DNA of 31,382 nt, taken from NCBI GenBank assembly GCA_047602645.1, contig JASGGU010000044.1, positions 1 through 31,382 of the forward strand, in the 5' to 3' direction. Each line of letters starts with the position of its first letter. The first letter of the stretch is position 1. Made by a program: the position numbers and the translations under genes. Of the stretch, positions 1-6,861 are shown one piece after another. This DNA comes from JAEYFP01 sp047602645 (GTDB taxonomy: Bacteria; Bacillota; Clostridia; Lachnospirales; Lachnospiraceae). The notes under the pieces are model-generated. The model ran no database searches. It worked only from the letters and a program-made list of their open reading frames with translations, and was not told the origin of the DNA.

Positions 1-19
1 AAAATATATGATTCTTATT

Positions 20-1126
20 TCATTTCTCACTTGACATCACACCGCTGGACTTTATTATTAGTGCATAAAGATAATCCTTATCATAAACTTTTGCTTTTGG
101 AGCATTAGATATTTTACTATAAATATATTCTACCCAATCTTTAGAATTACTGAATTCCTTTTCTTCAATTATCGCCTGAACTTTTTCCGTCAACCCTTGT
201 AATCCAAGCGCTTCTACATTCATCCTATCAATCTGATATTTTTTCCACTGTTTATAGATTTTTCTAATTTCTAATGGTTGGAATCCATCTGTAATTAAAA
301 GTATTTGAATTTGATTCCATAAATCATCTGGCATTTCCACTCTTAATCTATTAATCCAATCCCCAAACTTTGCTTTGGAAATAGATTTCTTCTGTAAAAG
401 CTCATCAATATCTTGTGATATTTTCTCTGTATTATTAATTCTTCGAATTTCACCAAGAATAGTATTATAAATAGAGCGAGTCTTTTCTATGGTACTCTGT
501 ATACCTAATAGCTCCATCTTCTTAACCATTCTCCCCATAACCGTATCTTCATAAGAGCTTAAGTCTAAATCAGATACATCAAAATAAATTATATCTAAAC
601 ACTCTTCTTTACAGAGAGTCTGCTTACTACACGCTTGGCACATTCCACCTTTTATTTTTTTTATTTCTAAATCTGAAACTTCTTTCATCAATACTTTACT
701 TCTATTTTTTGACTCTGTTGTATCTTTTAAACAACCAAAATCAAAACTTTTATTTGAAACCAAATGAATTCCTTTAGTACAGGCTTCAAACTTTACAAAA
801 TCATCAATCATTTTCTGGGCAATTGACATTTTTTCGGGATATTTTTTTGCTCCCTTTACAATAAATGCTGATGTTATATACCTAGAATCTTTATCATCCG
901 TCTTTATTTGATAAAACTCTACAAACTCAGGATTAGATGTCCTATCAATAACTATAATATCATCATGAAATTCCATAAATAGCAAGAAATCCTTTGGGGA
1001 ATCCATAACCTTTAGCATATAGTCGAATGCCCACACTTGTTGATATGTAAATCTATTCGAAGAACGTGCACCTGCATTCTCTCTTTCAGGTACACTGAGC
1101 AACTTGTTTGCTAACTCTAACCCCAT
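20..1126 (-). CDS. DUF4297 / Cap4-like dsDNA nuclease domain protein, stand-alone
   Basis: 368-aa protein. The N-terminal ~90 residues match the DUF4297 (Cap4 endonuclease) pattern: an RSSNRFTYQ start, then E52, D55/D56 in EFHDD, and E70 with Q73-x-K75 in EFYQIKT, which fit a PD-(D/E)xK metal-dependent nuclease core. In CBASS, Cap4 carries this domain fused to a SAVED sensor; no SAVED domain is apparent here, so the ligand or trigger is unknown. A cysteine cluster C163-x2-C166-x5-C172-x3-C176 could bind zinc or make disulfides. The C-terminal half is helical and lysine-rich and I do not recognise it. ATG at 1126 has a strong GGAGGTGA site 5 nt upstream. The gene is clearly more AT-rich than lysS and greA, suggesting recent acquisition. 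No cyclase or other defence partner is visible, but the window ends just past its stop. An antiphage role is inference from the family. Confidence 0.72.
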   Translation of the reverse strand: MGLELANKLLSVPERENAGARSSNRFTYQQVWAFDYMLKVMDSPKDFLLFMEFHDDIIVIDRTSNPEFVEFYQIKTDDKDSRYITSAFIVKGAKKYPEKMSIAQKMIDDFVKFEACTKGIHLVSNKSFDFGCLKDTTESKNRSKVLMKEVSDLEIKKIKGGMCQACSKQTLCKEECLDIIYFDVSDLDLSSYEDTVMGRMVKKMELLGIQSTIEKTRSIYNTILGEIRRINNTEKISQDIDELLQKKSISKAKFGDWINRLRVEMPDDLWNQIQILLITDGFQPLEIRKIYKQWKKYQIDRMNVEALGLQGLTEKVQAIIEEKEFSNSKDWVEYIYSKISNAPKAKVYDKDYLYALIIKSSGVMSSEK

Positions 1127-1150
1127 TTTATCACCTCCGCTATATTAATT

Positions 1151-1179
1151 ATTATACCAGCAATTACCATATATATAAA
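1151..1179 (-). promoter_or_regulatory. Sigma-A type promoter of the DUF4297 gene
   Basis: Minus-strand TATAAT (1151-1156) preceded by TGG (extended -10), a 17-bp spacer, and TTTATA (1174-1179, 4 of 6 matches to TTGACA). It lies 25 bp upstream of the start codon, so the leader would be short. A 12-bp palindrome (TTTTGTACAAAA, 1190-1201) sits just upstream of the -35. Confidence 0.6.
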
Positions 1180-1359
1180 GTACTATATCTTTTGTACAAA
1201 AAACGTTTAATTGAATAATTAAATTCACAGATTATTATTTCCTTCTCACTTGATAAGTATCGTCTATTCTATCATAAGGGTGTACATTAACCTTTTACTG
1301 ATTAAGGAGGCAACTATCACTAGATACACTCTATTATATTTTATTCCTAGTTTCAAACA

Positions 1360-1406
1360 TTTTAGAAAAATGGACACCCTTGCTTTCCACAGCAACAGTG
1401 TCCATT
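1360..1406 (-). terminator. Probable intrinsic terminator downstream of lysS
   Basis: Inverted repeat with arms 1369-1384 and 1391-1406 (AATGGACAC core, two internal mismatches, 6-nt loop). Read on the minus strand it is followed by TTTTTCT, as expected for a Rho-independent terminator of the greA-lysS transcript, about 110 bp past the lysS stop. Confidence 0.6.
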
Positions 1407-1429
1407 CTAATTTCATCATATTAAGGCTC

Positions 1430-1521
1430 TTAAATTGGTGTCAATCTGGTGTCAAATCCTCGTTTCCTTCTCTGACACTTCTCCAAAAATCCTTTAAATT
1501 TAGGCTTTTCCAGCCCCTTTA
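1430..1521 (-). pseudogene. Short reading frame resembling a recombinase C-terminal tail (possible integration scar)
   Basis: Immediately past the lysS stop, in another frame, the minus strand encodes about 30 codons with no start codon. The product is basic (KPKFKGFLEKCQRRKRG) and ends in FDTRLTPI before TAA at 1430-1432. The TTGACACCA direct repeats that encode this tail have an 11-bp period. From memory, some phage-type tyrosine recombinases end in a basic tail with tandem T-P repeats, so this may be what is left of an integrase after loss of an element. That resemblance is not verified, and 30 codons can be open by chance. Confidence 0.25.
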
Positions 1522-3027
1522 CTTATCAAGGCTCTTCATCGTCGGGAACAACAGCACATCCCTGATCGCCAGCGAGTTCGTAAGCAGCATCACGAGCCTG
1601 TCGATGCCGTAGCCGATGCCGCCGGTGGGGGGCATGCCGATTTCGAGGGCGTTCATGAAGTCTTCGTCCGTTGTGTTCGCTTCCTCGTCGCCCTGTGCAA
1701 GCAGCGCTTCCTGTGCCTTAAAACGCTCGCGCTGGTCGATCGGGTCATTCAGCTCGGAGTAGGCGTTGCACATCTCGCGGCCTGTGATAAAGAGCTCAAA
1801 GCGCTCCACATAGTCCGGCTTGTCCGGCTTCCGCTTTGTCAGCGGAGATATCTCAACGGGATGATCCATCACAAAGGTCGGCTGTACGAGGTGCTCCTCA
1901 ACATATTCTTCAAAGAACAAGTTCAGGATATCACCCTTTTCATGACGGGGCTCATAGTGAAGCTCCCGCTCGTCAGCAAGCTTTTTCGCCTCGGCGGTGT
2001 CTTTTATTTCGTCAAAATCGATGCCGGTATATTCCTTGACGGCGTCGATCATCGTGATTCTCTTAAACGGCGTTTCCAGGTCGATTTGGGCGTCACCGTA
2101 AGGAAGCGTTGTCCTACCGCATACCTCCTGTGCCACATGGCGGAACATGTTCTCCGTCAAATCCATCATGCCGTTATAATCGGTATACGCCTGATAAAGC
2201 TCCATCAGCGTAAATTCCGGATTATGTCTGGTATCGAGCCCTTCGTTGCGGAATACACGTCCAATCTCATAGACGCGCTCCATACCGCCCACAATCAGTC
2301 TCTTTAAATATAGTTCAAGGGAAATGCGCAGCTTGATATCCTCATCCAACGCATTATAATGCGTCTCAAAGGGTCTTGCGGATGCACCGCCTGCGTTCGT
2401 AACGAGCATCGGCGTTTCTACCTCAAGGAAGCCTTGTCCGTCCAGATAGCGGCGGATTGAGCTGATAATCTGGGAACGCTTTACGAACGTGTCCTTCACA
2501 TCCTCGTTCATAATTAAATCCACATACCGCTGGCGATAGCGCAGATCGGTATTGGTCAGGCCATGGAATTTTTCGGGAAGAATCTGCAGACTCTTGGAAA
2601 GCAGTACAACCTCGGAAGCATGTACGGAAATTTCACCCTTCTGTGTCTTAAATACCGTTCCTTTGATGCCGACGAGATCTCCAACGTCAAACTTCTTAAA
2701 GGCTGCATAAGGCTCCTCGCCAATCGCATCCCTTGCCACATATACCTGGATATTTCCCTTCAAATCCGAAACGTTGCAGAAAGATGCCTTTCCCATGATG
2801 CGCTTTAACATCATACGGCCCGCAATGCTGACTTCCTTTCCCTCCAGCTCATCATAACGATCCTTGATTTCCTGACTGTGGATAGTTACGTCATATTTTG
2901 TAATCTGAAAAGGATCCCTTCCTTCCGCCTGCAGGTTCGCGAGTTTTTCCCGCTTTACCTGTAAAAGCTGATTGACATCCTGTTCCCTGACTTCTCTGTT
3001 TTGGTTCTCCTGATTCTCACTGCTCAC
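1519..3027 (-). CDS. lysS: Lysyl-tRNA synthetase, class II
   Basis: 502 aa, the usual length for bacterial LysRS. It charges tRNA-Lys with lysine in the cytosol. An N-terminal OB-fold anticodon-binding domain spans roughly residues 65-145. The class II catalytic core follows: motif 1 near 195-215, motif 2 at 257-275 (RVFRNEGLDTRHNPEF), and motif 3 in GIGYGIDRL from about residue 470. The first ~40 residues are a charged, glutamine-rich extension. The start is GTG at 3027, supported by GAGGAG 7 nt upstream. It lies 41 bp behind greA, with no terminator between, so greA-lysS is probably one transcript. No T-box leader is present. Confidence 0.97.
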   Translation of the reverse strand: MSSENQENQNREVREQDVNQLLQVKREKLANLQAEGRDPFQITKYDVTIHSQEIKDRYDELEGKEVSIAGRMMLKRIMGKASFCNVSDLKGNIQVYVARDAIGEEPYAAFKKFDVGDLVGIKGTVFKTQKGEISVHASEVVLLSKSLQILPEKFHGLTNTDLRYRQRYVDLIMNEDVKDTFVKRSQIISSIRRYLDGQGFLEVETPMLVTNAGGASARPFETHYNALDEDIKLRISLELYLKRLIVGGMERVYEIGRVFRNEGLDTRHNPEFTLMELYQAYTDYNGMMDLTENMFRHVAQEVCGRTTLPYGDAQIDLETPFKRITMIDAVKEYTGIDFDEIKDTAEAKKLADERELHYEPRHEKGDILNLFFEEYVEEHLVQPTFVMDHPVEISPLTKRKPDKPDYVERFELFITGREMCNAYSELNDPIDQRERFKAQEALLAQGDEEANTTDEDFMNALEIGMPPTGGIGYGIDRLVMLLTNSLAIRDVLLFPTMKSLDK

Positions 3028-3068
3028 TTTTTTTCTCCTCTATGTGTAGCTTAGCTGCATTCGTATTT

Positions 3069-3551
3069 CTAATTTGACCGCTCAATCTCCAGAACCTTAT
3101 ATTTCAATATTCCGGCCTGGGTCTCTACGCTGATCGTATCGCCCTTCCTCGCGCCGATCAAAGCCTTGCCGACCGGTGATTCGTTGGATATTTTGCCCTT
3201 CAGGCTGTTTGCCTCCGTGGAGCCTACGATTTTATATTCGAGCTCCTGTTTGAATTCTTTATCTAAAATCTTTACCTTACATCCGACGCTGATCTTCTCG
3301 GTATCGATTTCCTCTTCTAAAACGACCTCGGCATTTTTCAAAATTTTCTCAATTTCTTCGATTCTCGATTCGATGTCCCGCTGCTCATCCTTCGCCGCAT
3401 CATACTCCGCATTTTCAGACAGATCCCCTTGTTCTCTTGCCTCTTTGATTTTTTGAGCCACTTCCGATCTCTTTACTACCTTGAGCTCATGAAGCTCCTC
3501 TTCGAGCTTTTTCAAGCCCTCATAAGTCAGTATATTTTTCTTTTCTTCCAT
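3069..3551 (-). CDS. greA: Transcription elongation factor GreA
   Basis: 160 aa from ATG 3551, the standard GreA length. GreA enters the RNA polymerase secondary channel and stimulates cleavage of backtracked transcripts. The N-terminal coiled coil (residues ~10-75) carries the conserved tip GDLSENAEYDAAK with acidic D43 and E46; the C-terminal FKBP-like domain ends in the family-typical region around SPVGKAL. An in-frame ATG at 3620 would add 23 residues, but it lacks a ribosome site and the family does not have such an extension, while ATG 3551 has AGAGGAAGG about 8 nt upstream. A consensus promoter lies ~95 bp upstream. It is followed by lysS. Confidence 0.95.
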   Translation of the reverse strand: MEEKKNILTYEGLKKLEEELHELKVVKRSEVAQKIKEAREQGDLSENAEYDAAKDEQRDIESRIEEIEKILKNAEVVLEEEIDTEKISVGCKVKILDKEFKQELEYKIVGSTEANSLKGKISNESPVGKALIGARKGDTISVETQAGILKYKVLEIERSN

Positions 3552-3642
3552 TTCTGCATCCTTCCTCTTTTTACTTAATTGCTGAATCTTCACAGCATTT
3601 ATTTTCTCTTCATTTTTCATCCGCCACTAAACAATTAATGGC

Positions 3643-3672
3643 ATTATACCCCATACTTACTTTTTATGTCAA
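3643..3672 (-). promoter_or_regulatory. Consensus sigma-A promoter of greA-lysS
   Basis: Minus-strand TTGACA (3667-3672) and TATAAT (3643-3648), both perfect, with an 18-bp spacer. The -35 sits in the last codons of the upstream 273-aa gene, so greA-lysS can be transcribed independently of the larger cluster. Predicted start is near 3636, giving an 85-nt leader. Confidence 0.8.
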
Positions 3673-4485
3673 GGTTATTATATCCTTTCTTTTGGCCCCC
3701 AAAAGCCTTTCCTTTTCCCGGTCCGAAAAGAAGGAAATATATGCACTTTGCTTCGGGATTTCCCGGTAATTAAAATGGTTCTCTCCTGATGCATCTATGA
3801 CAAACTGCGCATCCTGCGGAAAGGATTGTGTCAGGTTAATGAGCAGTCCGCTGTCCTCAAAAATCTGTTCGGCCAGATCCAGATAAGCATCCTGCTGCCG
3901 CGTCAGAATGCTTAAGTAATTCACATGGCCGTACAGCAGCTTCAGCATCCACTTGACCACGAGGAGTCGTTCTCTTTCAAACTCGCTTGTGATACTTTCC
4001 TCATACCCTTTTCCCCCATAGCTTTCCACTAAAACGATTTTCAGCTCTTCCCTGCGGATTCCGAGGCGCCTGCCGCAAAGCATCATCAGTTCCTGCGTAT
4101 GCAGGTAGGACAACGTCCGGGAGGACACCCAGTGAAACTGCAGCAGCGCGCCCGAAATCATAGAAAAAAACGGCGATACCACAAAAAAGCAATCGATCCC
4201 GCTGCTTTTAGAAAGTCGGTTTAAAATATCTGCCGCCTCCTCGGACGTCAGATAGGACAGCTCTCTTTCGGTAAAAGGAAGAACCAAGGCGGGATGATCC
4301 TCGTCCAGAAATCTTTTTTCCCGATATTCGGTCTTTGTGACCGCATTTTTAATTTTTTTCTTCAGCCGGAGCTTTTGAAGAAAAGATAAATGAGGCCGTT
4401 CTGATTCCGTATGCAGTTCAATCCATGCAATTTTGATGTCTTCCATACGAAAGTATATGCAATCAGTTTTCTTTCCATTCCTCAT
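3664..4485 (-). CDS. Conserved hypothetical protein, 273 aa, coupled to dusB
   Basis: I do not recognise a family. The product appears soluble, with no signal peptide or clear membrane helix, although the segment around residues 98-118 (CFFVVSPFFSMISGALLQF) is hydrophobic. The N-terminal 60 residues are strongly basic (LQKLRLKKKIKNAVTKTEYREKR region). The middle contains an acid/aromatic-rich helical stretch. The start at 4485 overlaps the dusB stop by 23 bp and has AAAGG 9 nt upstream; an ATG at 4446 (residue 14) is possible but has no clear ribosome site. The overlap implies translational coupling to dusB. Its last codons contain the -35 of the greA promoter. Confidence 0.7.
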   Translation of the reverse strand: MRNGKKTDCIYFRMEDIKIAWIELHTESERPHLSFLQKLRLKKKIKNAVTKTEYREKRFLDEDHPALVLPFTERELSYLTSEEAADILNRLSKSSGIDCFFVVSPFFSMISGALLQFHWVSSRTLSYLHTQELMMLCGRRLGIRREELKIVLVESYGGKGYEESITSEFERERLLVVKWMLKLLYGHVNYLSILTRQQDAYLDLAEQIFEDSGLLINLTQSFPQDAQFVIDASGENHFNYREIPKQSAYISFFSDREKERLLGAKRKDIITLT

Positions 4486-5425
4486 ACAAAAGAGCCTTTA
4501 ACTGCTGCATGGTTTCTACTTCATTTAATTTTCCGCGAAGCTGTGAAGAGTGCGGAAAGCCGGCCGTATACCATGCGGCATGCTTTCTCATTTCACGGAT
4601 TCCGATGTATTCGCCTTTATAATCAATCAGCATCATACCGTGCCGGACAATCATTTGCTTGATTTCCTCTATCGAAGGCGCCTCGCAGTGTTCTCCCGCT
4701 GCGCTTCTGTTCAGTTGCCGAAAAATCCATGGATTTCCGCGGCAGGCGCGGCCGATCATAATGCCGTCACAGCCGGTCTGTTTTCGCATCGCCTCCGCTG
4801 TTTCAAAATCCGTTACGTCTCCGTTTCCGATAACAGGAATCCGCACGGCTTCCTTTACCTGTCTGATCATACTCCAATCCGCTTTTCCGGAATAAAACTG
4901 CTCGCGTGTCCTTGCGTGCACCGTCACAGCCGACGCACCGCTTTCCTGCGCGATTTTTGCAATCTCCACCGCATTTAAGTGTGCTTCATCAAAACCGCTT
5001 CTGATTTTTACCGTAACGGGCTTTCGGATCGCTTTCACAATGCTTTCTATGATTTCACCGGCAAGCCCCGGCTCCTTCATCAGTGCGGAGCCTTCCCCGT
5101 TACCCACAACCTTGTGCACCGGACAGCCCATATTAATATCAAGCACATCAAAAGCTCGTTCCTCGATCCTTTTTGCCATTTCACTCATAATGGCGGGATC
5201 TCGGCCAAAAAGCTGCAGGGAGACCGGGGCTTCCCCTTCCCCGATTGTAAGTAACTCCTTTGTATTTTTACTGTGATAGTAAATTGCCTTGGCGCTGATC
5301 ATCTCCATGCACAAAAGACCCGCTCCCTGTTCTTTGCACAGCAAGCGAAATGGCAGGTCGGTTACTCCTGCCATCGGTGCCAATACCCATCGGTTATTTA
5401 ACGACACATTACCTATTTTTATCAT
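4463..5425 (-). CDS. dusB: tRNA-dihydrouridine synthase
   Basis: 320-aa FMN-dependent enzyme reducing uridines in the tRNA D-loop with NADPH. Dus family marks: LAPMAGVTDLPFR at the N-terminus, NMGCPVHKV with catalytic C101, K140 in VTVKIRSG, HARTREQFYSGKADW, and IMIGRACRGNPWIF in the FMN phosphate site of the TIM barrel, followed by the helical C-terminal domain. The closest type is DusB, which is what Firmicutes genomes usually carry beside coaX/greA/lysS-type housekeeping genes. Its 5' end overlaps the coaX 3' end by 17 bp and its 3' end overlaps the next gene by 23 bp, so expression depends on the operon. Confidence 0.93.
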   Translation of the reverse strand: MIKIGNVSLNNRWVLAPMAGVTDLPFRLLCKEQGAGLLCMEMISAKAIYYHSKNTKELLTIGEGEAPVSLQLFGRDPAIMSEMAKRIEERAFDVLDINMGCPVHKVVGNGEGSALMKEPGLAGEIIESIVKAIRKPVTVKIRSGFDEAHLNAVEIAKIAQESGASAVTVHARTREQFYSGKADWSMIRQVKEAVRIPVIGNGDVTDFETAEAMRKQTGCDGIMIGRACRGNPWIFRQLNRSAAGEHCEAPSIEEIKQMIVRHGMMLIDYKGEYIGIREMRKHAAWYTAGFPHSSQLRGKLNEVETMQQLKALLYEEWKEN

Positions 5426-6179
5426 ATAGAATTCGTAACCCTTCTAAAGTCAACTGGCTGTTGTATACGTCGATTTCCTTTGTTTCATCGGCAATCGTTC
5501 TGCCGAGTCCTCCCGTGGCGATGACCTTCAGATTTTTATAGCCCGTTTCCTTTTTCACCCGCCTGATAATATATTCCGTCTGTCCGATCTGCCCGTATAC
5601 AAGCCCGGCCTGCATGCTCCATATCGTATCCTGAGCCAGAATGGATTTCGGCTTTTTAATTTCTATTTCGGGAAGCTTTGCCGTATCCTCCCATAAAGCC
5701 TTTGCGGAAATACGAATGCCCGGCGCAGTAATGCCGACATTAAATCTGCCGTCCTCCGTGATGAGGTCATAGGTTGTCGCCGTACCGAAATCGAGCACAA
5801 GTGCCGGGCCGCCATACAGCTCGTAAGCCGCCACGATATCCACGATCCGGTCCGCACCGATCTCCTTCGGATTCGGATTATCGATTCGGATTCCGGTCTT
5901 AATGCCCGGTCCGACAATGAGCGGCTCGCAGTGCAGATATTTCATAACCGCATTGATCAGGGAATGCATGATATTCGGGACGACGCTTGCAATAATTGTT
6001 CCTTTAATCTCACCGACTTCAATTCCCTGCTTGCTGATCAGTTCCGTCAGCACCATTCCATATTCATCGGAGGTCCGCGGAACCTTCGTCGTCATCCGGA
6101 AGGATGACGCAAGCTGTTTCTCTTCGTATACACCGACCGTAATATCCGTATTTCCAACATCAATCGCCAAAAACATCAT
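5409..6179 (-). CDS. coaX: Type III pantothenate kinase
   Basis: 256 aa from ATG 6179. It phosphorylates pantothenate in the first committed step of coenzyme A synthesis. ASKHA-fold marks: phosphate loop AIDVGNTDITVG at the N-terminus, GADRIVD in the middle, and VLDFGTATTYD. The frame can be extended to GTG 6185, but GGAGGA abuts that codon, whereas it lies 7 nt before ATG 6179, which I therefore choose. The upstream gene stops 2 bp before (TGA-2 nt-ATG) and dusB overlaps the 3' end, so coaX is in the middle of a coupled operon. Confidence 0.94.
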   Translation of the reverse strand: MMFLAIDVGNTDITVGVYEEKQLASSFRMTTKVPRTSDEYGMVLTELISKQGIEVGEIKGTIIASVVPNIMHSLINAVMKYLHCEPLIVGPGIKTGIRIDNPNPKEIGADRIVDIVAAYELYGGPALVLDFGTATTYDLITEDGRFNVGITAPGIRISAKALWEDTAKLPEIEIKKPKSILAQDTIWSMQAGLVYGQIGQTEYIIRRVKKETGYKNLKVIATGGLGRTIADETKEIDVYNSQLTLEGLRILYDKNR

Positions 6180-6181
6180 GT

Positions 6182-6529
6182 TCACTCCTCCAAAAGGTCT
6201 GCGGCCGACTGCTTCAGTATAAATACCTTATAATACAGCGTCAGCGATTCAAACAGCTCTTGTTTTTTCCGAAGTATTTCTTTAACAAGCAACCCGCTGC
6301 TGATTTCATCGTACAGCAGATCCTCTTCCTCTGCATTCGTCTCCAGATTCAGCGTACCATCCTCCATAAAGACCATCGTAAAAATGCCGCCGACTTCCTC
6401 CGTAAACAGCACGCAGATAATATGAAGGTCTTCTCTGATAGATTCCGGCAGACCTTTAAACAGTTCATTAAAATAATATTTTTTCTCATATGCGTTTGCG
6501 CCGCATAATACCATTTGACCGTGATCCAT
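6182..6529 (-). CDS. Small conserved hypothetical protein (possibly DUF6145)
   Basis: 115 aa from ATG 6529, supported by GGAGTG 6-7 nt upstream; a GTG at 6547 is in frame but less likely. The protein is acidic and soluble, with the phrase VLCGANAYEKKYYFNE near the start, a beta-rich middle (ICVLFTEEVGGIFTMVF, then LNLET) and a helical end (EISSGLLVKEILRKKQELFESL). From memory this resembles DUF6145, a small family from Clostridia; that name is unverified. It ends 2 bp before coaX and begins 26 bp after the small membrane protein, so all are probably co-translated. Function unknown. Confidence 0.75.
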   Translation of the reverse strand: MDHGQMVLCGANAYEKKYYFNELFKGLPESIREDLHIICVLFTEEVGGIFTMVFMEDGTLNLETNAEEEDLLYDEISSGLLVKEILRKKQELFESLTLYYKVFILKQSAADLLEE

Positions 6530-6555
6530 AGAAAGCACTCCGTTCACGTTATCTT

Positions 6556-6849
6556 TTAAATTTCAAAAATACCGAAAGTAATTACTGCCGCGGCGGCCAT
6601 CACCAACATAAAAATACCGTAAATAACGCCTAAAAAGGACTTTTTCCGAAGACATTTATAACAGTTTAACGCCATCAGCACCGTGCCTAAAATAAACACG
6701 ATCGCGAATCTGAGCATCCTGCCGCTGTCAAACAGGGACAGGGCGGACAGCACAAGGATCATGATTCCTAAAATCACATTGATCAGATCTATAAAAAAGA
6801 ATTCGTTTTTCACGACATTCTTAATATATGCTTTTGATTCTTTTTTCAT
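6556..6849 (-). CDS. Small integral membrane protein, 97 aa
   Basis: No recognised family. A short basic N-terminus (MKKESKAYIKNVVKNEF) is followed by three predicted membrane segments: about residues 18-40 (FIDLINVILGIMILVLSALSL), 46-64 (LRFAIVFILGTVLMALNCY), and 72-95 (FLGVIYGIFMLVMAAAAVITFG). The two inter-helix turns are short, with a CLRKK loop between helices 2 and 3. ATG 6849 has GGGA 7 nt upstream. It lies 12 bp after argF and before the 115-aa gene, so it is part of the same transcript. Function unknown. Confidence 0.75.
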   Translation of the reverse strand: MKKESKAYIKNVVKNEFFFIDLINVILGIMILVLSALSLFDSGRMLRFAIVFILGTVLMALNCYKCLRKKSFLGVIYGIFMLVMAAAAVITFGIFEI

Positions 6850-6861
6850 ACGTAATTCCCG

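Larger units (their letters stand above)
1127..1518. other. Gene-free AT-rich interval between the DUF4297 gene and lysS
   Basis: About 390 bp without a convincing complete gene. It holds the DUF4297 promoter (1151-1179), a 12-bp palindrome (1190-1201), a long hairpin (1369-1406), two 9-bp direct repeats TTGACACCA on the minus strand (1436-1444 and 1447-1455, period 11 bp), and a short open frame lacking a start codon next to the lysS stop. A plus-strand frame from 1250 runs antisense into lysS and looks like a shadow. Confidence 0.6.

Noticed and set aside
1190..1201. Shared palindrome core TTGTACAA at 1190-1201 and at 27961-27972, near the DUF4297 and RelQ-type promoters
   Set aside because: Several 12-bp palindromes are expected by chance in 31 kb, flanks differ, and the position relative to the promoter differs, so a common regulator is not supported.
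1250..1612. Plus-strand 120-codon frame left of and into lysS
   Set aside because: It runs antisense into the end of lysS, covers the hairpin and direct repeats, and has no convincing ribosome site or family resemblance.
3028..3068. Possible T-box leader for lysS
   Set aside because: The gap to greA is 41 bp, far too short for a T-box, and no specifier or TGGN element is present.
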